DNA from: Fibrobacter succinogenes
GTDB taxonomy: Bacteria > Fibrobacterota > Fibrobacteria > Fibrobacterales > Fibrobacteraceae
Length of the DNA: 34,044 bases
Direction: 5' to 3'
Assembly (NCBI GenBank): GCA_902799745.1
Contig: CADCBQ010000032.1
Span: forward strand, 1 to 34,044
Shown here one piece after another: positions 6,811-15,003 of this stretch. The notes beneath the pieces are model-generated. The model ran no database searches and was not told the DNA's origin. It saw only the letters and a program-made list of their open reading frames with translations. The translations under genes and the position numbers were made by a program. The number at the start of each line of letters is the position of its first letter. Position 1 is the first letter of the stretch.

Positions 6811-7509
6811 CTATTTCTTATTCTCGATGACTAGCACGTTGCCGTCGTAGGTCATGACGCCAAGCAAGATGCTGTGGAGCAGGCGGAACTTGTCCACCTT
6901 GTAGTAAGGAGTCTTGTGGAGGGGGTTGGTGCCGTCGGGGTCGGCGACCAAGAACTGTTTCTTGTCGTCGATTCCGTAAACTACGACGAAGTGCCCCATG
7001 GGTTCGCCGTGAATGTCGTCGAAGACGGACTTGTCATCGGCTCCGGTGAATTCGCGCATGCTGCGGTACAGGTAGGTAGCCGAAAGTCCGCAAAGAACGG
7101 GCACTCCCTTCTTGAAATATTTTTCGAACATGGCGGCACGCAGGTCGGAGAATGCGACTGTCCCGCCCAAATCAATAAAGCGGATGTAAGCCTCAATAGC
7201 CTTGCGGAGCTTGGGGGCGTGCTTCGCCTTGTGCAAAAGTTCAAGCTTAGCCTTCAGTTCCGGCATGGAAAGCTCGCTCCAGGTGGGGTCCAAAAGCGTC
7301 AGGTTATACGAATGAATAGTCACCTTGAATCCACGTTTGAGCGCGTCGATTCCGAGGAAAACGCCCAGCGTTCCGCCGTCTTCCAGAAATTCAATTTCAG
7401 AAATCAGTTGCTTTAGAGAAATCTTGTAGCCGAGGTGGTTGTAGACCGCCTGGAGGCTAGTCGGCCCGCAGGTAACGTCGTCGGGCTGCTGTAGAATCTT
7501 GATGTCCAT
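6811..7509 (-). CDS. C39-like cysteine peptidase (DUF3335 type)
   Basis: 232 residues, no signal peptide. Papain-fold features: QPDDVTCGPTSLQAVYNHLG (8-27) with catalytic Cys14, GEPMGHFVVVYGID (168-181) with His173, and FLVADPDG (186-193) with Asp190, giving a plausible Cys-His-Asp triad. The family corresponds to the C39-like domain that in proteobacteria is often fused to a GNAT acetyltransferase and found next to RLAN/RimK ligases; here it stands alone. It is the first gene of the leftward cluster and ends 4 bp before the ligase start. It could process a precursor peptide or remove or transfer the ligated residue (inference). There is no ABC transporter nearby, unlike bacteriocin-type C39 systems. 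Confidence 0.82.
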   Translation of the reverse strand: MDIKILQQPDDVTCGPTSLQAVYNHLGYKISLKQLISEIEFLEDGGTLGVFLGIDALKRGFKVTIHSYNLTLLDPTWSELSMPELKAKLELLHKAKHAPKLRKAIEAYIRFIDLGGTVAFSDLRAAMFEKYFKKGVPVLCGLSATYLYRSMREFTGADDKSVFDDIHGEPMGHFVVVYGIDDKKQFLVADPDGTNPLHKTPYYKVDKFRLLHSILLGVMTYDGNVLVIENKK

Positions 7510-7723
7510 CGTTGTGCCTTTTTTAAAGCTCGCCGGTTGTCCGGTGCTCGTCGTGGCGGCTGTCGGAAGGTTTTTCCGGGTCGTCGATGGCGTGTCTCAA
7601 AGATACCAAAAAATGTAAAAATGGGCAAGAGGATAGAAACAAGGCCTAAACTTGCGTCAAATAGATGCGTGTAAACTAAAATTACAAGACAAAATGTCTG
7701 TATAAATATAGATTTGCCGTTGT
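7510..7723. promoter_or_regulatory. Divergent intergenic region between the C39-like gene and the secreted MORN-like gene
   Basis: 214 bp with starts facing away on both sides, so promoters for both directions must lie here. On the right, TATAAAT-like sequence (about 7701-7708) sits just upstream of the gene at 7724, and a small hairpin AGAC-aaaat-GTCT precedes it. No clear ribosome-binding site is seen before 7724. No RNA gene was recognised. Confidence 0.35.
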
Positions 7724-9604
7724 ATGAAATCGATTTCTTTGAAGATTGCCTCGGTAATTGCCTTGACTGTATGTTTTGCTTTTGCCGATGATTTTGAAGA
7801 TGCTCTTGCTGCGGTGGATTCTGCCGATGCAGCGAATATGCCGGGCATGTATGATATCAACCATTTTGAATACCTGGACTGCTGGGTAGAGCAAGCCGTA
7901 AACATTGTTCCGCGTGAACGAAATCGCATTAGCGCCATTCGTGACGAGGCCAAGGTGTGTGGTTGCTATACCATTCGCGAAAAGGGTGGCTTTGGTTGGC
8001 GAGCAACGGACGAGGGCAAAAAAATCGTTAAAGTCTGGGATATTCCCAAGCCGCGCATTCTTACATGCCCCAAGGGTATGACCTGTACCGATGAATTCTT
8101 TATCGAACAGTGCGTGGACCACATCAAGCAGTCCGTGCCCATGCTTTCGGATTATGCGAAGGGCGCACCGCTCGAAGGGGCAATCGCTCTTACGTTCGAA
8201 GATAAGACCAAGACCCCGTTTGGTGAATATCTGGAATCCCACAGGGCCGCTGCAGATTCGATCAACTGCTTTATCAACGTGCATAACAGACCGGATGCCG
8301 CTTTTGATTCCGATAACCGTAACCCGTTCCTGTTCCACCTTTCGGGCATGCCGCGCAAGTTGGTCCCGCCTGCAGTGGGTCGCTTTACCGATTACAGCGA
8401 TGTGCGTTGCTTGGATAGAGGCATTTTGACGGGCTTTGCAAATAACGGCTATGTCGAAAATGTGCGCCATGTGGATGCAAACGGTCTTCTGTACGGTGAA
8501 GAAATCGGCTACATGAATGACCCGACATACCCCAAGAAGCAAGGTCCTGAATGGGGCGGCATTCTTTGGAAGTCCAATTACAAAATGGGTATGCGCGAAG
8601 GTATTTCGACTTTCTATCGTTCTAGTGTCCTGGATCAAAAGGTCTATGGCAATACGAGTGACAGCTCCTATTATTTCCAGTTCCTGGAAGTGCCGTATAC
8701 GCAGGGCTATGTGAACGGAACGGCCCGTATGTTCTCGAACAAGGGCTTTGTGATGGCCGAAATTCCTTACAAGCGTAACGCCTTGCATGGCCGTATGACG
8801 GTGTTCAACCCGTTCAAAAAGAAACCCGTTGCGTTGACCTTTAACGCCAACAGCCTCGAAGGCTTTGTGGACTTTGGCGAATTCGGCGGCGTGTTCCACA
8901 AGGGTCTTCCGAACGGCGTCGTGACGTTCTGGACCGTGAAGGATACTTGCTACGAATGGATGCCGGGTGAATCGGTTTGCTACAGTGAACGTTTGACTAA
9001 AAAGCAGTGGGGTACCTACAATATGGGTGTGTTCCAGGGCTCTATGGAATGTGCCGATGGTACCAAGGGCGGTAAGGACTTGATTTGCCCCGATCTGGAT
9101 TCTGCGGCTGTCAAGAAGATTGCAATCAACGCCGATATCGCGGTCAAGGAAAAGGAACGCGCCAAGGCGGAAGCCTTGATGAAGGATGCCGAAGAAGACC
9201 TGGCAAAGCAGAAAGAAGCTGATTCTCTGAAGGCTGCCGAAGCTGCTGCCGCTGCTGAACAACAGGCTGCTCCGGCTCCGCAGAAATCTTCCGAAGAAGA
9301 AATGGCTGACGCCATTAAAAAGGGCAAGAATGCCATTGCCGCAAAGAAGTCTGCAAAGCCTGAACCGGCTCCTGCCGCTGCAGAGGAACCGCACGAACCG
9401 ACTGCTCTCGAAAAGGCGGAAAAGGCCAAGCTTGAAGCTCAGAAGGCTTTGCAAGAAGCAGAAAAGGCTCTTGCCGAAGCTAAGAAGGCTGAACGTGAAG
9501 CGATAATGGCTGAGCAGAAGGCTCTCAAGGCTGAACGCCAGGCTAAGAAGCGCAAGGCAAAAGAAGCTTCCAAGTCGAAAAAGGCTGGCAAGAAAAAGAA
9601 GTAA
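7724..9604 (+). CDS. Secreted protein with MORN/YwqK-like repeats and an Ala/Lys coiled-coil tail
   Basis: 626 residues. The signal peptide covers about residues 1-21 (hydrophobic IASVIALTVCFAFA, cleavage before DD). A Cys-containing globular part (about 30-200; CGCYTIREKGGFG, CPKGMTCTDEFF) is followed by a repeat-like stretch (about 235-440) with motifs such as GYVNGTARMF, NALHGRMTVFN and GLPNGVVTFW that resemble MORN/YwqK 'phenotypic' repeats. From about 470 to the end it is Ala/Lys/Glu-rich and helical, finishing in a very basic KSKKAGKKKK tail. The function is unknown. An envelope or surface role is likely from the signal peptide, with the basic tail possibly binding acidic polymers (inference). 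It is monocistronic, with terminator 9637-9665. Confidence 0.75.
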   Translation: MKSISLKIASVIALTVCFAFADDFEDALAAVDSADAANMPGMYDINHFEYLDCWVEQAVNIVPRERNRISAIRDEAKVCGCYTIREKGGFGWRATDEGKKIVKVWDIPKPRILTCPKGMTCTDEFFIEQCVDHIKQSVPMLSDYAKGAPLEGAIALTFEDKTKTPFGEYLESHRAAADSINCFINVHNRPDAAFDSDNRNPFLFHLSGMPRKLVPPAVGRFTDYSDVRCLDRGILTGFANNGYVENVRHVDANGLLYGEEIGYMNDPTYPKKQGPEWGGILWKSNYKMGMREGISTFYRSSVLDQKVYGNTSDSSYYFQFLEVPYTQGYVNGTARMFSNKGFVMAEIPYKRNALHGRMTVFNPFKKKPVALTFNANSLEGFVDFGEFGGVFHKGLPNGVVTFWTVKDTCYEWMPGESVCYSERLTKKQWGTYNMGVFQGSMECADGTKGGKDLICPDLDSAAVKKIAINADIAVKEKERAKAEALMKDAEEDLAKQKEADSLKAAEAAAAAEQQAAPAPQKSSEEEMADAIKKGKNAIAAKKSAKPEPAPAAAEEPHEPTALEKAEKAKLEAQKALQEAEKALAEAKKAEREAIMAEQKALKAERQAKKRKAKEASKSKKAGKKKK

Positions 9605-9636
9605 CTTCTAGCTCATGGCCGCAGGCCATTGAATAT

Positions 9637-9665
9637 GAAAAAGGCGCAGTTAACTGCGCCTTTTC
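9637..9665. terminator. Bidirectional terminator between the MORN-like gene and dnaA
   Basis: A perfect 22-bp palindrome (AAGGCGCAGTT / AACTGCGCCTT) with A residues to the left and T residues to the right serves both converging genes. A small TGGCC-gca-GGCCA hairpin lies just before it at 9616-9628. Confidence 0.85.
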
Positions 9666-9712
9666 TGTTTGTTCAAATCTTGAACGACTGATGACGATTG
9701 ATCGTTAATCGA

Positions 9713-11038
9713 TTAGTCGTGAATCGAGTTCTTGAGGCTTTCGATGAGTCGTGCAAAGCTCGGATCGGTTTCCATTTCCTTCTTGATGCTCTTGATGGCG
9801 TGAACCACGGTGGAGTGGTCCTTGCCGCCAAAGCGGGAACCGATGCTCTGCAAGCTGATGGGCGAGCATTCGCGCATCAGGTACATAGCGACCTGACGAG
9901 CCTTCGAAATTTCCTTAGTGCCACGGCCCGATTCAGTGAGCTTGGCTTCGGGCACTTCGTAGTGCTTCGAAACGGTGTGGAGCACGGCGTCGAGGCTTAC
10001 GCGACGGCGGAGCGTCGGCGCAATTTCGGCGACCACCTTCTGGGCGATGCTCATGTCGATATCGTGGTGCATCAGGCTAGACTGCAAGGTGAGCTTGATG
10101 ATAGCGCTTTCGAGGCAGCGCACGTTGCTTGCGATGTTTTCGGCAAGGTAGTGCAGAACGTCGTCGCTGATTTCCAGATGGCGTTCTTCGGCCTTCTTGT
10201 GCAAAATGGCTTCGCGGGTTTCTACATCAGGCGGCTGGATGTCTACGGTGAGACCCCAAGCAAAGCGGCTGACCAAACGGTCAGACAAGTTCTTGACTTC
10301 GGCGGCAGGAGCATCAGAGGTCAGCACAATCTGCTTGCCGGCCTGGTGCAGGGCGTTAAAGATCAAGAAGAATTCGTTCTGGGTTTCGTACTTGCCGGTC
10401 CAGTTCTGGATGTCATCAATCAGCAAGATGTCGACTTCGTTGCGGTAGAAGTCTGACATTTCGGTGATGCGCTGTTCGCGCAGGCACTTCATGTACTGTT
10501 GCGAAAAATCTTCAGAAGTCAGGTAGCACACGCGCTTGGTCGGATCTTCTTCGAGAATGTAGTTACCGATAGCCTGCAAAAGGTGAGTCTTGCCAAGGCC
10601 CGAAGAACCGTAAATAAAGAGCGGGTTGTACTGCGTACCGTCGGGGTTGCGGGCGACTGCAAGGGCTGCGTTGAATGCGAGCTGGGCCTTGTCGCCCGGC
10701 ACAAAATTTTCAAAGCGGAATGAACCCGAAAGCGGAATACTCGGCTTCAAGAAATCGCGGAAGCTGTTGTTGCCTGCAGGTGCAGCCTGGGCTACAGCTT
10801 CTTGTTGCTGGAATTCAAATTCAATAGCGGATTCGTCGTGCGTGACTTCGCGCCAAGCGAGACGGATGAGTTCCTTGTAAGCAGAATAGACGGCGGTATC
10901 CAGTCCGGGCGGAACGGTCACGACGGCATGACCGGTGGTAAGGCTTGTGAGCTTGGTCTGCGCGAAATAAGTCTTATAAACCGTGTCTGAAAGCATCCCA
11001 CGGAGGTAGTTCAAACATCTTTCCCATTCGGCTTGCAT
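9713..11038 (-). CDS. dnaA: Chromosomal replication initiator protein DnaA
   Basis: 441 residues from ATG 11038. Domain I: about 1-75 (MQAEWERCLNYLRGMLSDTVYKTYF pattern). Domain II: a short linker rich in Gln/Ala, about 76-105. Domain III AAA+: Walker A GSSGLGKTHLL (144-154), Walker B ILLIDDIQ (204-211), sensor region VLTSDAP and arginine finger region SDRLVSRFAWG (252-262). Domain IV DNA-binding: GRGTKEISKARQVAMYLMRE (371-390) and FGGKDHSTVVHAI (403-415). I prefer ATG 11038 to an in-frame GTG at 11053 because GGAAGAGGAAGAA lies directly before it. DnaA opens oriC and regulates its own gene. The second Walker A residues are Ser-Ser where Gly-Val is usual, and the residue pair after DDIQ is Asn-Trp. 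No dnaN, recF or gyrB is adjacent. Confidence 0.95.
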   Translation of the reverse strand: MQAEWERCLNYLRGMLSDTVYKTYFAQTKLTSLTTGHAVVTVPPGLDTAVYSAYKELIRLAWREVTHDESAIEFEFQQQEAVAQAAPAGNNSFRDFLKPSIPLSGSFRFENFVPGDKAQLAFNAALAVARNPDGTQYNPLFIYGSSGLGKTHLLQAIGNYILEEDPTKRVCYLTSEDFSQQYMKCLREQRITEMSDFYRNEVDILLIDDIQNWTGKYETQNEFFLIFNALHQAGKQIVLTSDAPAAEVKNLSDRLVSRFAWGLTVDIQPPDVETREAILHKKAEERHLEISDDVLHYLAENIASNVRCLESAIIKLTLQSSLMHHDIDMSIAQKVVAEIAPTLRRRVSLDAVLHTVSKHYEVPEAKLTESGRGTKEISKARQVAMYLMRECSPISLQSIGSRFGGKDHSTVVHAIKSIKKEMETDPSFARLIESLKNSIHD

Positions 11039-11363
11039 TTCTTCCTCTTCCACTAAAGGCGAACAAAATCTATCAACAGGTAGGCCATATAATCTAGAAA
11101 AATGCGTCGGGGTGTTGATAAGTTTTGCGGCGTGAAACGAGAAAAATTTGCTTTACCAAGGTGGACTGCCACCCTAAGTCGTTGATTGTAAACGAGATAA
11201 GTTCAAATTTTTACAAAAGGATTTGGCTACATTTGGGTGTCCTGCAGCCATTTTTGAATTCTGAATTTTGTACAAATTAACTACTTCGGAAAGCTTTTAA
11301 AGAAACCTCTTTTTGTCTTGAAAATCCCGAATTAGCCCCTATTTTTCTACATTTACGCCTGTT
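11039..11363. promoter_or_regulatory. Divergent region upstream of dnaA with two inverted TGTTGATA sites
   Basis: 325 bp without a gene. TATCAACA (11071-11078) and TGTTGATA (11113-11120) form an inverted pair 34 bases apart, directly upstream of dnaA. The second, extended to TGTTGATAA, differs from the DnaA-box consensus TGTGGATAA at one base. They could mediate DnaA autoregulation. I found no cluster of consensus boxes or AT-rich 13-mer array, so I do not call an origin. The right half is AT-rich and should hold the promoter of the membrane-protein operon. Confidence 0.4.
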
Positions 11364-11951
11364 ATGCAGAAGTTTGATATTGATACCTTGATGCCGCTGT
11401 TGCTCAATACGTTGGATTACTGGTTTTGGGTCCCTCTTGTATTCTGGTTTTGGTTGTACAGATGGTTTTTTCGTGTATCGTACCCCATTTACTTCAAAAA
11501 ATTGGCGAATAAAAGGGTAAAGTGGGCTTTCGTTCCTAAGTGGAAGTTCTATTGGAAGCCTTTGGACACCTTCTTTACGCTAATTCTTTCGATTGCGTCT
11601 GCCTTGCCGGCAATCTGGGCCGTGATGAAATGGCTCAGCATTTACCCCTGGTTCTACGGTTTTGCCGTTTCGCCTTTGTTTGTTCTGTTTGGCCTGCTGC
11701 TTCGCCGTATTGCACGCGGCAAGACCGCCAAGCTTTACCAGGCTGCCTATTTCTTGGAATACCGCAAGGCTTGCTACGAGTGCGATGTCAAGGGAGCTCT
11801 CAGGAATGAGTCCGATATTCAGAATCGCACTTTCTGGAGCTTTACTAAAAAGCTCAAGAATGCCGAAGCGCATGGTCGTCTGTGGAAGTATGTGAACGCT
11901 ATGGCAAAGAGCAAGAAGATTCCCCGCGACATTTACGCGGAGATCAACTAG
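11364..11951 (+). CDS. Membrane protein of unknown function
   Basis: 195 residues with three probable transmembrane segments: about 17-38 (very Trp/Phe-rich), about 70-92 and about 95-112. A basic cytoplasmic C-terminal half follows (LRRIARGKTAKLYQ... to KIPRDIYAEIN). I recognise no family. It is the first gene of a rightward set with the squalene/phytoene synthase-like gene 33 bp downstream, then lspA and an rluD-type gene. No clear ribosome-binding site precedes the ATG at 11364. Confidence 0.65.
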   Translation: MQKFDIDTLMPLLLNTLDYWFWVPLVFWFWLYRWFFRVSYPIYFKKLANKRVKWAFVPKWKFYWKPLDTFFTLILSIASALPAIWAVMKWLSIYPWFYGFAVSPLFVLFGLLLRRIARGKTAKLYQAAYFLEYRKACYECDVKGALRNESDIQNRTFWSFTKKLKNAEAHGRLWKYVNAMAKSKKIPRDIYAEIN

Positions 11952-11984
11952 TTTTTCGGCAAAAGGATGTGTTGAGGGTTTTGA

Positions 11985-13088
11985 ATGTCGAATATTCTTG
12001 ATTCAATCGGAGTCGGTGAAAACGTCTTGGACGGTCGCGCCGCATGGAAGTATGCAGAAGAAATCCTTTTGCAGGTTTCAAGGACTTTTGCGCTCAATAT
12101 CAACGTGCTCAAGGGCAAGCTCCACAAGAGCATTCTACTAGCATACCTTTACCTGCGCATTGCCGATACGGTCGAAGACGATCCCGATATGAAGGCTTCT
12201 GAAAAAGAAGTGATTCTGGGCAAGTTCGCTGAAATCTTCAAGACAGTCGAACTCTCTGATGAATTGGTTGCTGAATTTGAACGCTCGCTTCCTGAAAGTT
12301 GGCGTAAGTCCGAACACCCGTACATGGACCTTTGCTTGCATACGCATGTGGTGGTGCCCCTGTTGCGCGAAATGCCCGAAACCTATGCAGCTCCCGTGCG
12401 TGCGGTGACGATTGAAATGTGCCAGGGCATGGCGAAGTTCGCTCTTAGGCAAGAAGCCGCTCTTAGTTCCGGCTGGTTTACGCTCGAAAGTGTAGCGGAC
12501 CTCGATGAATACTGCTACTATGTGGCAGGCATTGTCGGCAAGCTTCTGACGAATCTTTTTGCGGCAGATACGTGCCTGATTAACGATGCCCGCAAGGCTG
12601 AAATGCAGAAGCTTGATGTGAGCTTCGGGCTTGCGCTCCAAGTGGCAAACATCGTCAAGGACTGTATCGAAGATTCTACTCGCCGCGTCTGCTTTGTTCC
12701 CGAAGAAATCTGCCGCAGGCATGGCTTTGCCCATTCGTATGAAATGTTCGAGGTTCCGGCCGAGCCGGTTGCGAAGGCTGACTTTGACAAGCGTCGTGCC
12801 GCGGTGATGGGCGAGCTTGTGCAAAAGGCTTGGGGACACTTGGACGATGCAATTGCCTATACCAAGCTCATTCCGAATGTCAAGATGCGTACCAGGCTTT
12901 TCTGCCTGTGGCCGCTCTTTATGGCTGCCGAAAACATGAAGTTGATTGGTGATGGCTCGAGCCTTTTCGCCTCTGAAAAGAAGGTGAAGATTACCCGCGA
13001 TACTGTGAAGCGAATCATCAAGTCAACCACGATGCATTTCTATTCGGACAAGTGGATTGAAAAGTCTTACGCTCAACTGAGAAAATAA
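11985..13088 (+). CDS. Squalene/phytoene synthase-family protein
   Basis: 367 residues, all-alpha trans-prenyl synthase. Family members condense two prenyl diphosphates head to head (two farnesyl-PP to squalene, or two geranylgeranyl-PP to phytoene). Visible are VSRTFALNINVL (31-42), the first Asp-rich motif YLYLRIADTVEDD (55-67), YCYYVAGIVGKLLTNLF (176-192) and the second motif FGLALQVANIVKDCIED (214-230). The layout is closer to eukaryotic/bacterial squalene synthase than to the HpnC/HpnD/HpnE route. No cyclase, carotenoid or hopanoid genes are in view, so the end product is unknown. Residue ~340 to the end is basic without a clear membrane anchor. It lies 6 bp upstream of lspA, probably co-transcribed. 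Confidence 0.85.
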   Translation: MSNILDSIGVGENVLDGRAAWKYAEEILLQVSRTFALNINVLKGKLHKSILLAYLYLRIADTVEDDPDMKASEKEVILGKFAEIFKTVELSDELVAEFERSLPESWRKSEHPYMDLCLHTHVVVPLLREMPETYAAPVRAVTIEMCQGMAKFALRQEAALSSGWFTLESVADLDEYCYYVAGIVGKLLTNLFAADTCLINDARKAEMQKLDVSFGLALQVANIVKDCIEDSTRRVCFVPEEICRRHGFAHSYEMFEVPAEPVAKADFDKRRAAVMGELVQKAWGHLDDAIAYTKLIPNVKMRTRLFCLWPLFMAAENMKLIGDGSSLFASEKKVKITRDTVKRIIKSTTMHFYSDKWIEKSYAQLRK

Positions 13089-13094
13089 GAGTAT

Positions 13095-13679
13095 ATGAAA
13101 AAGTTTGATTTTGTAAATAAGTGGCCGTTCCATTTGGGCGTGATTCTTTTTAGCATTGTTGCTGATCAGCTGACGAAGCTTTGGGCTCTTGGGCGCTTTA
13201 TGAATGAAACGGGTGCTCCGAATCATGATGTCATCAATATTATTGGCGAACTGGTTCGTTTTCAGCTGGTGTTCAACAAGGGTGCCGCTTTTAGCAGCCG
13301 TCCGCAAGACTTGATGCCGTTCTTGCCGCCCTGGATATTCTTCTTGCTTATTTCGATTGTAGCAACCATTGTTCTTTTGTGGTTCTACAAGTCTATCGAT
13401 AAGCGTGATTGGATGAGTCGTTTGGGCGTCGTCATGATTTTGGGCGGTGCCGTGGGCAACTTTATTGATCGCATGCGCATGCAGATGGTGGTCGACTTTA
13501 TCGATTGTGATTTCCCTGACTTTATCATGACGCGTTTTCCGACGTTCAATGTGGCGGATTCCTTTGTCACGGTCGGTGTCGCCGTTGTAATCCTTTCGCC
13601 GATAATCCTGAAGAAAATCCATCAAGAAATTAAGAACGATAAAGAAGCTAAAACCGAAGCGGCAAAAGAGGAAAAATGA
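13095..13679 (+). CDS. lspA: Lipoprotein signal peptidase (signal peptidase II)
   Basis: 194 residues. This inner-membrane aspartyl protease removes signal peptides from prolipoproteins after lipidation of the +1 Cys. Four membrane segments are apparent. Conserved boxes are ADQLTKLW (23-30), FNKGAAFS (60-67), GGAVGNFIDRMRMQMVVDFID (117-137) and FNVADSFVTVG (151-161). Asp134 and Asp155 should be the catalytic pair. A charged cytoplasmic tail (KKIHQEIKNDKEAK...) extends about 20 residues beyond the usual end. The stop overlaps the next gene by 4 bp (ATGA). At least six genes in this window encode lipoproteins that need it. Confidence 0.94.
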   Translation: MKKFDFVNKWPFHLGVILFSIVADQLTKLWALGRFMNETGAPNHDVINIIGELVRFQLVFNKGAAFSSRPQDLMPFLPPWIFFLLISIVATIVLLWFYKSIDKRDWMSRLGVVMILGGAVGNFIDRMRMQMVVDFIDCDFPDFIMTRFPTFNVADSFVTVGVAVVILSPIILKKIHQEIKNDKEAKTEAAKEEK

Positions 13680-14959
13680 ATTATCTCGTAGAAGAAAAAC
13701 ATTCTGGCGAACGCATCGACAAGTTCCTTGTGGGGGTCATGGATAATGTGTCCCGCACCGATATCCAGAAGTTGATTGCCGCTGGCGAAGTCAAGGTGGG
13801 GGGCGTAGCATCTCCCAAGAATTTCCGTGTTGAAGCCGGTATGGTCGTGGTGGTCGACAAGGTTCCCGAAAAAGAAGCGAGTACCTTGGAACCCGAAAAC
13901 ATTCCGCTCGATATTGTGTACGAAGACGATGATATCGTTGTGCTGAACAAGCCGCGTAACTTGGTGGTTCATCCGGGTAACGGCGTGCAGAACGGCACGC
14001 TTGCCGCAGGTTTGCTGTATCATTTCAAGGAAAATTTGTCTGCGGTGAACGGCCCGTTACGCCCGGGCATTGTCCATCGACTGGACAAGGATACACCAGG
14101 GCTTATGGTGGTGGCCAAGAATGATGCCGCCCATAGGCATTTGGCTCACCAGCTGGAAACCCGCACGCTGCACCGCACCTATAATGCCCTGGTGTGGGGG
14201 CATCCCCGCGACTTGGAAGGTACAATCGATGCCCCCATCGGGCGTAACCCCAAGAATCGCTTGAAGATGGCTGTTGTTAGCGATGGCAAGCCGAGCCGCA
14301 CGCACTTTGTGGCGAAGAAGTTCTTTGCCTTTGCGACGCTTCTGGAATTGCAGCTGGAATCGGGCCGTACGCACCAGATTCGCGTGCATAGCCGCTACAT
14401 GGGCCACCCGGTCGTGGGTGATCCGCTGTACGATGGCCGTGATGGTTGCTTGAACCGCGTATCTCCCTTGATGAAGGATGTCGCCGCGAAGGTCCTTGAA
14501 ATTGCTCCTGCCCAGCTTTTGCAGGCCGTGAAAATTGAACTGATTCACCCGACCACGGGCAAGAAGATGAAGTTCAAGGTTCCGCTCGAAAAGCCTTTCG
14601 AACAAGTTCTTAAGCTCCTCAAAAAGGAATGCCCGGCTGAAGCTCCTGTCTTTGATGACGAAGATGAAGGCTTCCGCGATTTCGATCCTGAAATGCGCTT
14701 TAGCGAAGGTTACGAATCGGATGAAGAAAACAGCGAATCGCTGGATGTGTTTGACGAAGGCGTATTCCCGGAATTGAAGGAACGCAAGACGCGCGCCCAG
14801 CGTTTCGCCGAACGTGCCGCCCGTGCAGCTAATCGCAAGGCGAAAGCGGCTGAACGCAAGCGTATCAAGCAAGAAAAGGCTGCCCGTAAACGCGGCATTG
14901 CTCCCGAAGATTTTGTTCAGCCCGGTTACGAACCGACCATCGATCCGGATTTATTATAA
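13676..14959 (+). CDS. RluD/RluC-family 23S rRNA pseudouridine synthase with charged C-terminal extension
   Basis: 427 residues. Residues 11-60 are an S4 RNA-binding domain ([10 protein letters not shown] ... [15 protein letters not shown]). Residues about 78-325 are the RluA/RluD-type catalytic domain with [19 protein letters not shown] (130-148; catalytic Asp137), RTYNALVWG and [25 protein letters not shown]-like block near 245. The family isomerises uridines in 23S rRNA, RluD doing so in helix 69. About 100 extra residues follow, first acidic then very Arg/Lys/Ala-rich ([19 protein letters not shown]), which is unusual and may aid RNA binding (inference). It overlaps lspA by 4 bp and has GAGGAAAA as ribosome-binding site. 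Confidence 0.9.
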   Translation: [427 protein letters not shown]

Positions 14960-14974
14960 ACTCGACCGAAGATT

Positions 14975-15003
14975 AAAAAGGCTCCCTTTGGGGAGCCTTT
15001 TTT
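14975..15003. terminator. Bidirectional terminator between the rluD-type gene and alr
   Basis: Stem AAAAAGGCTCCC / GGGAGCCTTTTT with TTTG loop. A-tract and T-tract on either side suit both converging genes. Confidence 0.88.

Noticed and set aside
7682..9454. 590-codon minus-strand open frame opposite the MORN-like gene
   Set aside because: The plus-strand frame has a signal peptide, family-like motifs and a terminator; the antisense frame has none and is a codon-bias shadow.
11039..11363. Possible chromosomal origin next to dnaA
   Set aside because: Only two imperfect DnaA-like sites, no cluster of boxes, no clear unwinding element and no dnaN neighbour; evidence is insufficient for an oriC call.
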